Origin: UBA4615 sp046046245
GTDB lineage: Bacteria; Pseudomonadota; Gammaproteobacteria; Burkholderiales; Burkholderiaceae_E
Assembly: GCA_046046245.1 (NCBI GenBank)
Contig: JBJOKE010000040.1
Location: 1 to 64,000, forward strand
Direction of reading: 5' to 3'
Length of the DNA: 64,000 bases
Made by a program: the position numbers and the translations under genes. Below the pieces are notes generated by a model. That model made no database searches, was not told the origin of the DNA, and saw nothing but the letters and a program-made list of their open reading frames with translations. Numbering within the stretch: the first letter of the stretch is position 1; the number at the start of each line of letters is the position of its first letter. Of the stretch, positions 25,801 to 32,986 are shown piece by piece.

Positions 25801-26387
25801 CTCATCGCGATGCCGTGCAGGCCGAAGTCGAGCAGTTCCTGCGCGTTGCTCGGATAGAGCAGCGGGATCGTCGCGGCGACGAAGTTCAGGTCCGAGTAGT
25901 TCGCGACCGTCGAGGACTTCGCGCCGTGGTCGTCACCCGCCAGCGCGAGCACGCCGCCCGCGGGCGAGGTGCCCGCGAGGTTCGCATGCCTGAACGGGTC
26001 GCCCGAGCGATCGACCCCCGGCCCCTTGCCGTACCAGATGCCGAACACGCCGTCGACCTTCGCGCCCGGGAACACGCCGACGTACTGCGCGCCCCAGAGC
26101 TGGGTCGCGGCGAGGTCCTCGTTGACCGCGGGGCGGAACACGACGTTCTGCGCGCCGAGCACGTCCTTCGCGGCCCACAGCTCCATGTCGTAGCGCCCGA
26201 GCGGCGAGCCGCGGTAGCCCGACACGTAGCCGCCGGTGTTCAGGCCCTGGGCGGCATCGCGCAGGCGCTGCTGGATCGGCAGGCGCACCAGCGCCTGGGT
26301 GCCGGTCATGTAGAGCCAGCCTTCGCCGGCGGTGTAGCGTTCCTTGAGGCTGGTGACCAGCCGCATGCCTTCGGTCGGCGCGTTCAT
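22827..26387 (-). CDS. Indolepyruvate:ferredoxin oxidoreductase, fused IorA/IorB type
   Basis: 1186-residue single-chain enzyme that oxidatively decarboxylates aryl-pyruvates to aryl-acyl-CoA with ferredoxin as acceptor; used in aromatic amino acid catabolism. Order: a pyrimidine-binding TPP domain (TGGYVSGYRGSPLGRYD near residue 50), a TPP-binding domain (IGCHTMAMFRDP, GGEGAMWLGQ, GDGTYFHSG), then a Cys-rich 4Fe-4S region (about 639-690, CEGCGDC and CNKDFSCQEGFC), and a gamma-type domain (GIGGTGVVTIGQTLA) plus a C-terminal extension. ATG 26387 has AGGAG 10 nt upstream. It lies downstream of the PAS kinase gene on the same strand. Confidence 0.93.
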   Translation of the reverse strand: MNAPTEGMRLVTSLKERYTAGEGWLYMTGTQALVRLPIQQRLRDAAQGLNTGGYVSGYRGSPLGRYDMELWAAKDVLGAQNVVFRPAVNEDLAATQLWGAQYVGVFPGAKVDGVFGIWYGKGPGVDRSGDPFRHANLAGTSPAGGVLALAGDDHGAKSSTVANYSDLNFVAATIPLLYPSNAQELLDFGLHGIAMSRFSGCWTGMKVVTDVVEGGGSVYVAPDSPTIVVPAGPEAPAGGVHTRPFDMAVPQEERLHVHKIHRVLAYARANGLNRIGGAIGEARLGVVAAGKAWQDLQQAMVALGLSEPRLRELGIRTLKVGLVWPLDPTIVREFARGLSTILVVEEKRPLLEDQIRTALYGLPGAPAIRGKHADGPLFAEDRGAAIFPNHGEISPAMVAQAIVDGLRLHDASCPLALPADALGPKAAAPGPVRAPSFCSGCPHGRSTKLPEGSRALAGIGCHTMAMFRDPTTTTTVSHMGGEGAMWLGQQPFTTEKHVFANMGDGTYFHSGFLAVRQAVAAHVPITYKILHNGFVSMTGGQQIDGELSIPGIIGELSAEGVKRIALVSDDPSRWQGVSLPAGTTVHHRSELDAVQRDFREYADVSVIVYDQPCATERRRLRKRGKWADPDKRAFINAAVCEGCGDCGKVTNCMSIEPLETEFGRKRRINQSSCNKDFSCQEGFCPSFVTVEGGRVRRAGGAAGEGAKADPLAATAAAGDAAFRDLPEPVIARPERSYAIIVAGIGGTGVVTIGQTLAVAAHLEGLYSSNLDVTGLAQKYGAVLSHVKVAPEPSMLHATRVAAGESDALIGCDLIVSAGDETFSKLKAGSGGVVCTDMVPTSEFPKNPDWNPDTDALAEKLAGVFGERGLALEALRLSSALMGDSITANMFMLGAAWQRGLVPLTFAAIDRAIELNGVAIESNRRAFLWGRRAAHDLPAVERIAAGSGPASAQVIRFDPKSPATLNELLASRITFLADYQDAAYANRYAAAVERVRQAEAALGRGDALARAVAKYLFKLMAHKDEWEVARLYARPEFRQELEKAFEGDFRLKFHVAGGPFGRRDPATGKLVKREVGPWLMTAFRLMAPLRGLRGTALDPFRNGPERRLARELLSTYEGDLERIVAGLTSQNHATAVRLASLPEKVRGYGHVREQHAEAVATEREALLAQWSGGGAKVIELKRAAKAA

Positions 26388-26503
26388 CGGACGGAGTCTC
26401 CTGCCGCAGCCCCCCCGTGGGCCGCTCGTGTCGGTCCGATGTTACCCGCACGGCGCGCGGCGCCTCGCGATGCAGGGCGCGGAGCGGAAGGCCCCGGCCC
26501 GCG

Positions 26504-26541
26504 GTGCGGGCTCAGGCGGGCAGTGCGGGCTCAGGCGGGCA
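26504..26541. repeat. 19-bp perfect tandem duplication spanning the kinase stop codon
   Basis: Two identical 19-bp copies, 26504-26522 and 26523-26541. The second copy contains the TGA stop of the histidine kinase gene (minus strand, 26533-26531) and its last codons; the first repeats the same stop just downstream. It looks like a recent slippage or unequal-exchange event with no effect on the protein. Confidence 0.9.
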
Positions 26542-27670
26542 GCGCGCGCGGCAGGCGCAGCACGAAGGTCGAGCCCTGTCCGGGGCCGGCGCTCTCGGCA
26601 AGGACCGAGCCGCCGTGCAGCTCGGCGAGCCGGCGCACCAGCGACAGGCAGAGGCCGAGGCCCGACGGGCCGGCCGAGGTCACCACGATCCGGCGCCGGA
26701 GCGGCTCGAACAGCCGTGGCAGCGCGTCGGCGCCGATGCCGATGCCGGTGTCGGCGACACGGACCTCGACCTCGGGCCCCGCGTCGGCCAGGCTCACGTC
26801 GATCCGGCCACCGGGCGGCGTATAGCGACAGGCGTTCGCGAGCAGGTTGCCGAGCATCTGGGCGAACCGCACCGGGTCGGCGTCGACCTCGAGCGGTCCG
26901 TCGTCCACCGTCGCGGCCAGCCGGTGGCCGAAGGCGTCGGCCTCGGGCCGCGCGGCCTCGAGCGCGAATCGCACGGCCTCGCGTGCGTCGAGCCGCTCGC
27001 GGCGCAGCTCGATGCGGCCGACGTTGATCCGGCCGACGTCGAGCAGGTCGTCGACCAGCCGGCGCAGGTGGTCGACCTGCCGCTCGATCATCCCGACCGC
27101 GAGGCGGCCGCGCTCGTCGAGCGGCTGCGTGCGCTCGAGGACCCGGGCCGCGTTGACCACCGGCGCCAGCGGGTCGCGCAGCTCGTGGGCGAGGATCGCG
27201 AGGAAGTCGTCCTTGCGCCGGTCGGCGTCGCGCAGCGCCTGGTCGGCAAGACGGCGCGCCGTGACGTCGGTGTGCGAGACGACGACGCGCACCGGACCCG
27301 ATCCGTTCCATCGCGCCGCCTGCAGCGCGAACCACGAGGCGCCGCCGGGCACCTCGCACGGATACTCGAGGTCGAGCCGGTCGAGATCGCCGGCCAGCAC
27401 GCGCCGCAGCCCGACCGCGATCTCGCCGGCCTCGGCGCAGCACTCGCCCGCCGCCTCGCAGACCGCGAGATAGTCTCGTCCGACGCCGAACGCGGGATCG
27501 GTCGAGCCGTGTTCGCGGCCGAACCGCCGCCAGGCCGCGTTGACCGCGACGATCCGGCCGCGGCCGTCGAGCACGCCGATCGACGCCGGCAGCGCGTCGA
27601 ACGCATGGGCCGGGGCGGAGCGCTCGGCACGCGTCGCGAGCGTGTCGTCTACAGGGAATCGATGGGACAC
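26531..27670 (-). CDS. Orphan cytoplasmic PAS sensor histidine kinase
   Basis: 379 residues. One PAS domain (about 20-140, with the PAC-like end VRVVVSHTDVTARR), HisKA with H-box LAILAHELRDPL (His162), HATPase with N-box LGNLLANACRYTPPGG, G1 VADTGIGIG and G2 GLGLCLSL. There is no membrane segment or receiver. The start is GTG 27670 with no clear ribosome site. The region joining PAS to HisKA (DADRRKDDFLA) closely resembles the hutI-coupled kinase (EADRRKDEFLA), so the two are probably paralogues. No response regulator is nearby. It is divergent from the cytochrome c gene. Confidence 0.88.
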   Translation of the reverse strand: MSHRFPVDDTLATRAERSAPAHAFDALPASIGVLDGRGRIVAVNAAWRRFGREHGSTDPAFGVGRDYLAVCEAAGECCAEAGEIAVGLRRVLAGDLDRLDLEYPCEVPGGASWFALQAARWNGSGPVRVVVSHTDVTARRLADQALRDADRRKDDFLAILAHELRDPLAPVVNAARVLERTQPLDERGRLAVGMIERQVDHLRRLVDDLLDVGRINVGRIELRRERLDAREAVRFALEAARPEADAFGHRLAATVDDGPLEVDADPVRFAQMLGNLLANACRYTPPGGRIDVSLADAGPEVEVRVADTGIGIGADALPRLFEPLRRRIVVTSAGPSGLGLCLSLVRRLAELHGGSVLAESAGPGQGSTFVLRLPRALPA

Positions 27671-27873
27671 GGCGTGGCGGGGAGGAGGACGCGCCCGTGG
27701 GCGCGGGTCGGGCGGGCTGGCCGCCTTTGTGCCGAGATAGTCTCTAGATCGTAACTTAAAGGTATCGTAGGCCGCTCGTACGTCCGTATTCCCGACTACC
27801 CGGGCGGGCGACCGCCGCGCACGCCGACCTGGCGTCGGCGCCCGGTGTCCCGCGCCCCGGCCCTTCGCCCGTC

Positions 27874-27887
27874 TTGATCGCGGTCAA
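27874..27887. promoter_or_regulatory. FNR/Anr-type box upstream of the cytochrome c gene
   Basis: TTGATCGCGGTCAA matches the FNR/Anr consensus TTGAT-N4-ATCAA at 9 of 10 defined positions and is flanked by a further C/G pair. Its centre is about 73 bp before the cytochrome ATG and about 210 bp from the divergent kinase start. It implies oxygen- or redox-responsive control by a CRP/FNR-family regulator (inference). The rest of 27671-27953 includes an AT-rich patch (about 27735-27770) before the kinase and no gene. Confidence 0.65.
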
Positions 27888-27953
27888 GCCCGCTCGCCGC
27901 ACGGGACGCAGACTGGATGGGTCCGGTTCCGCTGCCCGCCCATGGAGACGCCG

Positions 27954-28439
27954 ATGTCCGACCGATGCCCCCCTGCCCGCCCGCACACCGCCCGACTCCG
28001 GTCCACGCTCCTGGTCGCGGCGATGGCGGCGATCGCCGGCCCCGCACTCGGCCAGGCCGGCGCGACCTCGCCGTCGCCGGCGACCGGCGTCGAGCTCGGC
28101 CGCCACGAATTCGAGTCGAACTGCGCGACCTGCCACGGGATGGAGGCGCGTGGTGACGGCCCGATGCGCCCGTTCCTCGCCCGCGAGCCGGCCGACCTGA
28201 CGACGCTCGCGCGGCGCAATGGCGGCAGGTTCCCGAAGTCCGCGATCGCCGACCTGATCGACGGCCGCGGGATGACCGGACCGGGTCCTCACGGCACCCG
28301 GGAGATGCCGGTCTGGGGCCGGGTCTACCGCGAGCAGTCGGACGCGCAGACCCGCGGGACGCCGTTTCCGGCCGAGTGGAGCGTCCGCGGTCGGATCCTC
28401 GCGCTCGTCGACTACCTGCAGACGCTGCAGCGTCCCTGA
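27954..28439 (+). CDS. Periplasmic class I c-type cytochrome
   Basis: Small electron carrier. 161 residues from ATG 27954, preferred over ATG 27942 because GGAG lies 6 nt before it. Signal peptide 1-33 (LLVAAMAAIAGPALGQ). Haem motif CATCH (Cys57, Cys60, His61) in NCATCHGMEARGDGP and a likely axial Met118 in REMPVWG. The sequence between resembles the dehydrogenase- and oxidase-associated cytochromes that carry MPxWG. The redox partner is unknown. An FNR-like box upstream suggests expression under low oxygen. Confidence 0.92.
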   Translation: MSDRCPPARPHTARLRSTLLVAAMAAIAGPALGQAGATSPSPATGVELGRHEFESNCATCHGMEARGDGPMRPFLAREPADLTTLARRNGGRFPKSAIADLIDGRGMTGPGPHGTREMPVWGRVYREQSDAQTRGTPFPAEWSVRGRILALVDYLQTLQRP

Positions 28440-28542
28440 GCCCGGCCGCGCCCCGGAGCGCCGCCCGGCGGCGGCGGAACGCCGCGGTGCGCGGGCGGTG
28501 CTCGACGCGGTACCCTCCGCCGACCATCAGGGAGGGGAACGG

Positions 28543-29373
28543 ATGAAGCTCGCCGATCGATCGATCGTGATCACCGGCGCGGCCAGCGGCATCGGCCGTG
28601 CGCTCGCGCTGCGCTTCGCCCGCGAGCGGCCGCGGGGCCTGGTGCTCGCTGACCTGCCCGCGAACCGCGCCGCCCTCGAGGCGCTGGCCGCGCAACTCGA
28701 GCGCGGCGCCGGCGAGGACGAGCCCGCGGTCGCCGCGATCGCCGTGGCCGCAGACGTCGGTGTCGAGACCGAGGTCCGGGCGCTGGTGGCCGCCGCCGAC
28801 GCGCGCTTCGGCCACGTCGACGTGTTCTGCTCGAACGCCGGCGTCATCCGCGACGGCTCCGAGCACGCACCCGATGCCGACTGGGACCTGTCCTGGCGCG
28901 TCCACGTGATGGCCCACGTCTATGCGGCGCGCGCGGTCGTGCCGGGGATGCGCGAGCGCGGCAGCGGCTACCTGCTGAACACCGCGTCGGCCGCCGGCCT
29001 GCTGACCTCGCTGCCTTCGGCCACCTACGCGGTCACCAAGCACGCGGCGGTCGCGTTCGGCGAATGGCTGTCGATCCAGCACGGGGCGGCCGGCGTCCGG
29101 GTCTCGGTGCTCTGCCCGCAGGCCGTCGAGACGCCGATGATCCAGGGCCGAGCGGGCGCCGCGGCCGCGGCCAACGACGGCGTGATCGCGGCCTCGGTGC
29201 TGGCCGACTGCGTCGTCGAGGGGATGGACGCCGAGTCCTTCCTGATCCTGCCGCATCCGCAGGTCGCCACCTACTTCCGGCGCAAGGGCGAGGACTACGA
29301 CCGCTGGCTGGGCGGCATGCGCCGCTTCGCGCAGCGGCTGGGCGCCTCGCCCGACGCGGGCCGCGACGACTGA
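28543..29373 (+). CDS. Short-chain dehydrogenase/reductase
   Basis: 276-residue NAD(P)-dependent oxidoreductase of the classical SDR fold; substrate unknown. ATG 28543 has a strong GGGAGGGG upstream. Cofactor motif TGAASGIGRA (residues about 10-19), NAG motif SNAGVIRDG, catalytic Ser in NTASAAG and YxxxK as YAVTKHA. The C-terminus is longer than the minimal SDR (YFRRKGEDYDRWLGGMRR). Its stop codon is 1 bp from the convergent tatC stop. No operon partner is evident. Confidence 0.92.
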   Translation: MKLADRSIVITGAASGIGRALALRFARERPRGLVLADLPANRAALEALAAQLERGAGEDEPAVAAIAVAADVGVETEVRALVAAADARFGHVDVFCSNAGVIRDGSEHAPDADWDLSWRVHVMAHVYAARAVVPGMRERGSGYLLNTASAAGLLTSLPSATYAVTKHAAVAFGEWLSIQHGAAGVRVSVLCPQAVETPMIQGRAGAAAAANDGVIAASVLADCVVEGMDAESFLILPHPQVATYFRRKGEDYDRWLGGMRRFAQRLGASPDAGRDD

Positions 29374-29374
29374 C

Positions 29375-30196
29375 TCAGCGCGGCTCGGAGCCGCCCGACT
29401 CGGCCGCGGTCTCGTCGGGTGCGGGCGGCGCCTTGCTGACCGCCGCGATGAAGCCGGACATCCAGATGCCCAGCTCGTAGAGGAGGATCAGCGGGATCGC
29501 GAGCATGAACTGCGACAGCACGTCGGGCGGCGTCAGCACCGCTGCGACGACGAACGCGCCGACCACGACGTAGCGGCGCGCATCGCGCAGCTGCTGCGTG
29601 GTCACCATGCCGAGCTTGACCAGCAGCATCTCGACCACCGGCACCTCGAAGGTCAGTCCGAAGCCGAAGAAGATCGCGAGGGAGAAGTCCCAGTACTTCT
29701 GCAGGTCCTGCAGCGTCTCGGCGCCGGTCTGAGCCGAGAAGGAGATGAAGAACTTGAAGGCCGCGGGCAGCACGAAGAAGTACGCGAACGAGATGCCCAC
29801 GCAGAGGAAGAACACGCTGGAGACGATCAGCGGCAGCGCGAAGCGCTTCTCGTGCTCGTACAGCCCCGGCGCCACGAAGGCCCAGGCCTGGTACAGCACC
29901 CACGGCAGGGCCGCGAGCAGCGCGGTGAGGAACGAGACCTTGGTCAGCGTGAAGAAGGCGCCGGCCTGGTCGGTGAAGATCGGTCTGGTACCCGGAGGCA
30001 GCGCCTGGTAGAGCGGCAGGGAGAGGAACTTCATGATCTCGCCGCTGAAGTAGAAGCAGACCCCGAACAGGACCAGCACCACCACCAGCGAGCGGATCGT
30101 CCGGTCGCGCAGTTCCACCAGGTGCGAGATGAAGTTCTCGTCCTGGGCCGGATCGACGTCGGACTGCTTGCGGCTGAACAGCTTGGGGAGCGCCAC
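29375..30196 (-). CDS. tatC: Sec-independent translocase subunit TatC
   Basis: Polytopic receptor for twin-arginine signals in the Tat export complex. 273 residues with six membrane segments and the family N-terminus HLVELRDRTIRS, the conserved FxP/Glu region LTFEVPVVEMLL, and a hydrophilic tail. It is last in tatA-tatB-tatC, 9 bp after tatB. Likely clients in this window are the Rieske protein and the cyclase-family enzyme, both with RR signals. Confidence 0.97.
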   Translation of the reverse strand: MALPKLFSRKQSDVDPAQDENFISHLVELRDRTIRSLVVVLVLFGVCFYFSGEIMKFLSLPLYQALPPGTRPIFTDQAGAFFTLTKVSFLTALLAALPWVLYQAWAFVAPGLYEHEKRFALPLIVSSVFFLCVGISFAYFFVLPAAFKFFISFSAQTGAETLQDLQKYWDFSLAIFFGFGLTFEVPVVEMLLVKLGMVTTQQLRDARRYVVVGAFVVAAVLTPPDVLSQFMLAIPLILLYELGIWMSGFIAAVSKAPPAPDETAAESGGSEPR

Positions 30197-30205
30197 GGCG
30201 GGACC

Positions 30206-30640
30206 TCAGCGGTGGAAGGGCCGCTTGGGCCGCTTGATGCCGAGCTCCTTCTCGCGCTCGATCCGCCGGTCCTTGATCCGGTCGCGCGTGCGCCGCACCG
30301 CGTAGATCCTGTCCCAGTCGGTGGCCGGTTCGGGAGACGACGACGAGGCGCCCTCGAGCGACTTCTCGATCTCGCCGAACGAGCCCTTCACCTCGTTGAC
30401 CGACGTGGTCACCGAGGTCTCGAGGTCGCGGGCGGCGTCGGTGAGCTGCGACTTCAGGTTGCGCAGCTCGGACAGTTCCATCTGGCGGTTGATGTCCGAC
30501 TTCACGTCGTCGACGTAGCGGCGCAGCTTGCCCATCCAGGCGCCCGCCTGCTTCGCGACCTTCGGAAGCCGCTCGGGGCCGAGCACGACGAGCGCCACGA
30601 CCGCGAGGACCACCATCTCGGAGAAACCGATGTCGAACAT
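30206..30640 (-). CDS. tatB: Sec-independent translocase subunit TatB
   Basis: Single-span Tat component that receives substrate with TatC. 144 residues: N-terminal segment MFDIGFSEMVVLAVVALVVL, the hinge GPERLP, an amphipathic helix and a long charged, partly Ser-rich tail. The Glu in FSE and the GPERLP hinge distinguish it from TatA. It lies between tatA and tatC. Confidence 0.96.
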   Translation of the reverse strand: MFDIGFSEMVVLAVVALVVLGPERLPKVAKQAGAWMGKLRRYVDDVKSDINRQMELSELRNLKSQLTDAARDLETSVTTSVNEVKGSFGEIEKSLEGASSSSPEPATDWDRIYAVRRTRDRIKDRRIEREKELGIKRPKRPFHR

Positions 30641-30726
30641 GAGGACCCAAACGCAGCGAGCGGCGCTCGGCCGCTCGCGTCAGGATTCGCCGCCGGCCGA
30701 GGCCGCCCCGCGGGACGGCCCGGGCG

Positions 30727-30930
30727 TCAGCCCTTCGGCTTGGCGTCGACGTCGATCGTCTTGGCCGTATCCGATGACGACGCCTCGGCGGCGCCTTCCT
30801 TCACGCCTTCCTTGAAGCCCTTCACCGCGCCGCCGAGATCGGAGCCGATGTTCCGAAGCTTCTTGGTGCCGAAGACCAGCATGATGATCACGAGGACGAT
30901 CAGCCAGTGCCAGATGCTCAACGAACCCAT
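30727..30930 (-). CDS. tatA: Sec-independent translocase subunit TatA
   Basis: Pore-forming Tat component. 67 residues from ATG 30930 (MGSLSIWHWLIVLVIIMLVF); this start has GGAGG 6 nt upstream, whereas the GTG one codon earlier (30933) does not space as well. The hinge FGTKKLRNIGSDLGGAVKGF and the amphipathic helix are typical. It is first of tatABC, directly after hinT. Confidence 0.96.
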   Translation of the reverse strand: MGSLSIWHWLIVLVIIMLVFGTKKLRNIGSDLGGAVKGFKEGVKEGAAEASSSDTAKTIDVDAKPKG

Positions 30931-30945
30931 CACGAACCTCCGGTG

Positions 30946-31299
30946 TCAGGGCGTATTGATGCCCGAGCGAAGAGGGTCAGGCCCGCCCAACACGTGCATG
31001 TGGAGATGATACACCTCCTGCCTGCCCACCCTTCCGTTGTTGATGATGGTCCTGAAGCCGTCGTTCAGGCCCTGTTCCCGGGCCAGCCGTCCGGTCATCC
31101 CCATCATCTTGCCCAGCACCGCCTGGTGCGCCATGTCCGCATCGTAGAGGTTGACGACGTGGACCTTGGGGATCACGAGGAAGTGCACCGGCGCGGCCGG
31201 ATGGATGTCGTGGAAGGCGAGGATGTCGTCGTCCTCGTAGACCTTTCGGCTCGGGATCTCCCCGCGCACGATCTTGCAGAAGATGCAGTCCTGGCTCAT
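30946..31299 (-). CDS. hinT: HIT-family purine nucleoside phosphoramidase (HinT)
   Basis: Histidine-triad nucleotide-binding protein that hydrolyses adenosine phosphoramidates and acyl-adenylates. 117 residues from ATG 31299 (MSQDCIFCKIVRGEIPS) with AGGAG upstream. Catalytic triad motif HLHMHVLGG near the C-terminus; CIFCKI is the usual N-terminal signature. It stands between hisE and tatA, as in other Burkholderiales. Confidence 0.96.
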   Translation of the reverse strand: MSQDCIFCKIVRGEIPSRKVYEDDDILAFHDIHPAAPVHFLVIPKVHVVNLYDADMAHQAVLGKMMGMTGRLAREQGLNDGFRTIINNGRVGRQEVYHLHMHVLGGPDPLRSGINTP

Positions 31300-31344
31300 C
31301 GCGGCTCCTGGGTCGGCGGCCCGCACGCGGGCTGGGCTCGGGTG

Positions 31345-31680
31345 TCAGTCGCGCTGCGGTCGCAGCGCCTTCTCCTCGATGCCCGAGGTGCCCTCCCGCC
31401 GGGCCAGCTCGGCCAGCACGTCGGAGGGCCCCAGATTGTAGTGGGCGAGCATCACGAGGCAGTGGAACCAGAGGTCGGCGGTCTCGGCGACGATCCGCGC
31501 GGGGTCGCCGTCCTTGGCGGCCATCACCGTCTCGGTGGCCTCCTCGCCGATCTTCTTGAGGATCGCATCCTCGCCCTTGTCGAAGAGCCTGGCCACGTAC
31601 GAGCGGGCGGGGTCGCCGCCCTTGCGCGACTCGAGGGTCGCGGCGAGCCGGGCGAGGAACGCGTCGCCGGGTGCGGTCAT
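31345..31680 (-). CDS. hisE: Phosphoribosyl-ATP pyrophosphatase
   Basis: Second step of histidine synthesis, PR-ATP to PR-AMP. 111 residues with the all-alpha MazG-like motifs SYVARLFDKGEDAILKKIGE, EATETVMAAKDGD and ETADLWFHCLVML. The ATG at 31680 overlaps the hisI stop (ATGA), so the two separate genes that are fused in enterobacteria are coupled here. It is the last his gene of the operon. Confidence 0.96.
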   Translation of the reverse strand: MTAPGDAFLARLAATLESRKGGDPARSYVARLFDKGEDAILKKIGEEATETVMAAKDGDPARIVAETADLWFHCLVMLAHYNLGPSDVLAELARREGTSGIEEKALRPQRD

Positions 31681-32144
31681 GTCGGGTCCTTCGGCGTGGA
31701 AGGGGTCGGCGGCGCGTAGATCGTGCCGGGGTCCTTCAGCACGGGGTCGACGACGGTCCAGCGCCCGTCGTCGAGGCGGCTGAAGAAGCACGAGCAGCGG
31801 CCGGTGTGGCAGGCGATGCCACCCGTCTGCTCGACCTGCAGCACGACCGCGTCGCCGTCGCAGTCCAGGCGGATCTCGCGCACCGCCTGCAGGTGGCCGC
31901 TCTCCTCGCCCTTGCGCCACAGCCGCCGGCGCGAACGCGAGAAGTAGACCGCGCGGCCGGTGCGCGCGGTCTCGGCCAGCGCCTCGCGGTCCATCCAGGC
32001 GACCATCAGGATCCGGCCGGTGGCGGCGTCCTGGGCGATCGCGGCCACCAGCCCGGCCGCGTCCCAGCGGACCGCGTCGAGCCAGGGGCCCGGGGCCGAG
32101 CCCGCAGCGACGGCCTCGCCGCCGGTCACGACGGGGGCGCTCAC
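31677..32144 (-). CDS. hisI: Phosphoribosyl-AMP cyclohydrolase
   Basis: Third step of histidine synthesis. 155 residues from GTG 32144; the first 20 or so residues are a variable extension before LDAVRWDAAGLVAAIAQD. Motifs: GRILMVAWMDREAL, YFSRSRRRLWRKGEESGH, LDCDGDAVVLQVEQ and the zinc-binding CHTGRCSCFF. It overlaps hisE by 4 nt and lies 79 bp after hisF. Start choice moderately certain. Confidence 0.94.
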   Translation of the reverse strand: MSAPVVTGGEAVAAGSAPGPWLDAVRWDAAGLVAAIAQDAATGRILMVAWMDREALAETARTGRAVYFSRSRRRLWRKGEESGHLQAVREIRLDCDGDAVVLQVEQTGGIACHTGRCSCFFSRLDDGRWTVVDPVLKDPGTIYAPPTPSTPKDPT

Positions 32145-32223
32145 GTCGCGCTCCGGCGCATCGACGCCGCGCGGGCGATGCGCCCGTCCAGCCCGCCGGC
32201 GCGACGCGCGACGAGGGTCGCGC

Positions 32224-32985
32224 TCATTGCAGCCGCACCGCGATGCCCTGCGCCGCGAGATGGCGCTTGGCCTCGTCGATCGTGTGCTCGCCGAAATGGA
32301 AGATGCTGGCCGCGAGCACCGCGTCGGCCCGGCCCTGCGTGACGCCGTCGGCCAGGTGCTGCAGGGTGCCGACGCCGCCGGAGGCGATGACGGGGATGCC
32401 GACCGCGTCGGACACCGCGCGGGTCAGTCCGAGGTCGAAGCCCTGCTTCGTGCCGTCGCGGTCCATGCTGGTCAGCAGGATCTCGCCCGCTCCCAGGCGC
32501 TCGACCTCGCGCGCCCAGTCGACCGCGTTCCGGCCGGTCGGCTTGCGCCCGCCGTGGGTGAAGACCTCCCAGCGGCCCGGCTCGACCTGCTTGGCGTCGA
32601 TCGCGCAGACGATCGCCTGCGAGCCGAATCGGTGCGACGCGTCGGCGACGAGCTGAGGGTTCTGCAGCGCGGCGGTGTTGATCGAGACCTTGTCGGCGCC
32701 GGCGTTCAGCAGCCGCCGGACGTCCTCGACCGCGCGCACGCCGCCCCCCACGGTCAGCGGGATGAACACCTCGGCCGCCACCGCCTCGATCACGTGCAGG
32801 ATGATGTCCCGCTCGTCGCTCGACGCCGTGATGTCGAGGAAGGTCAGCTCGTCGGCGCCCTCGCGGTCGTAGCGGCGCGCGATCTCGACCGGATCGCCGG
32901 CGTCCCGCAGCGCGAGGAAGTTGACGCCCTTGACCACCCGGCCTGCGGTGACGTCCAGGCAGGGGATGATGCGCTTCGTGAGCAT
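32224..32985 (-). CDS. hisF: Imidazole glycerol phosphate synthase, cyclase subunit
   Basis: TIM-barrel subunit that, with HisH ammonia, forms imidazole-glycerol phosphate and AICAR. 253 residues from ATG 32985 (MLTKRIIPCLDV). Motifs: GRVVKGVNFLALRDAGDPVE, FLDITASSD with catalytic Asp, TVGGGVRAVEDV, and IPVIASGGVGTLQH. It follows hisA with 1 bp between, consistent with the interleaved his order hisH-hisA-hisF. Confidence 0.97.
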   Translation of the reverse strand: MLTKRIIPCLDVTAGRVVKGVNFLALRDAGDPVEIARRYDREGADELTFLDITASSDERDIILHVIEAVAAEVFIPLTVGGGVRAVEDVRRLLNAGADKVSINTAALQNPQLVADASHRFGSQAIVCAIDAKQVEPGRWEVFTHGGRKPTGRNAVDWAREVERLGAGEILLTSMDRDGTKQGFDLGLTRAVSDAVGIPVIASGGVGTLQHLADGVTQGRADAVLAASIFHFGEHTIDEAKRHLAAQGIAVRLQ

Positions 32986-32986
32986 C

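Noticed and set aside
22926..26825. 1299-residue open frame on the plus strand across the oxidoreductase gene
   Set aside because: It is antisense to a gene with clear domains, is made of Arg/Ala/Val/His/Asp-rich sequence typical of reversed GC-rich codons, and shows no motif or ribosome site.
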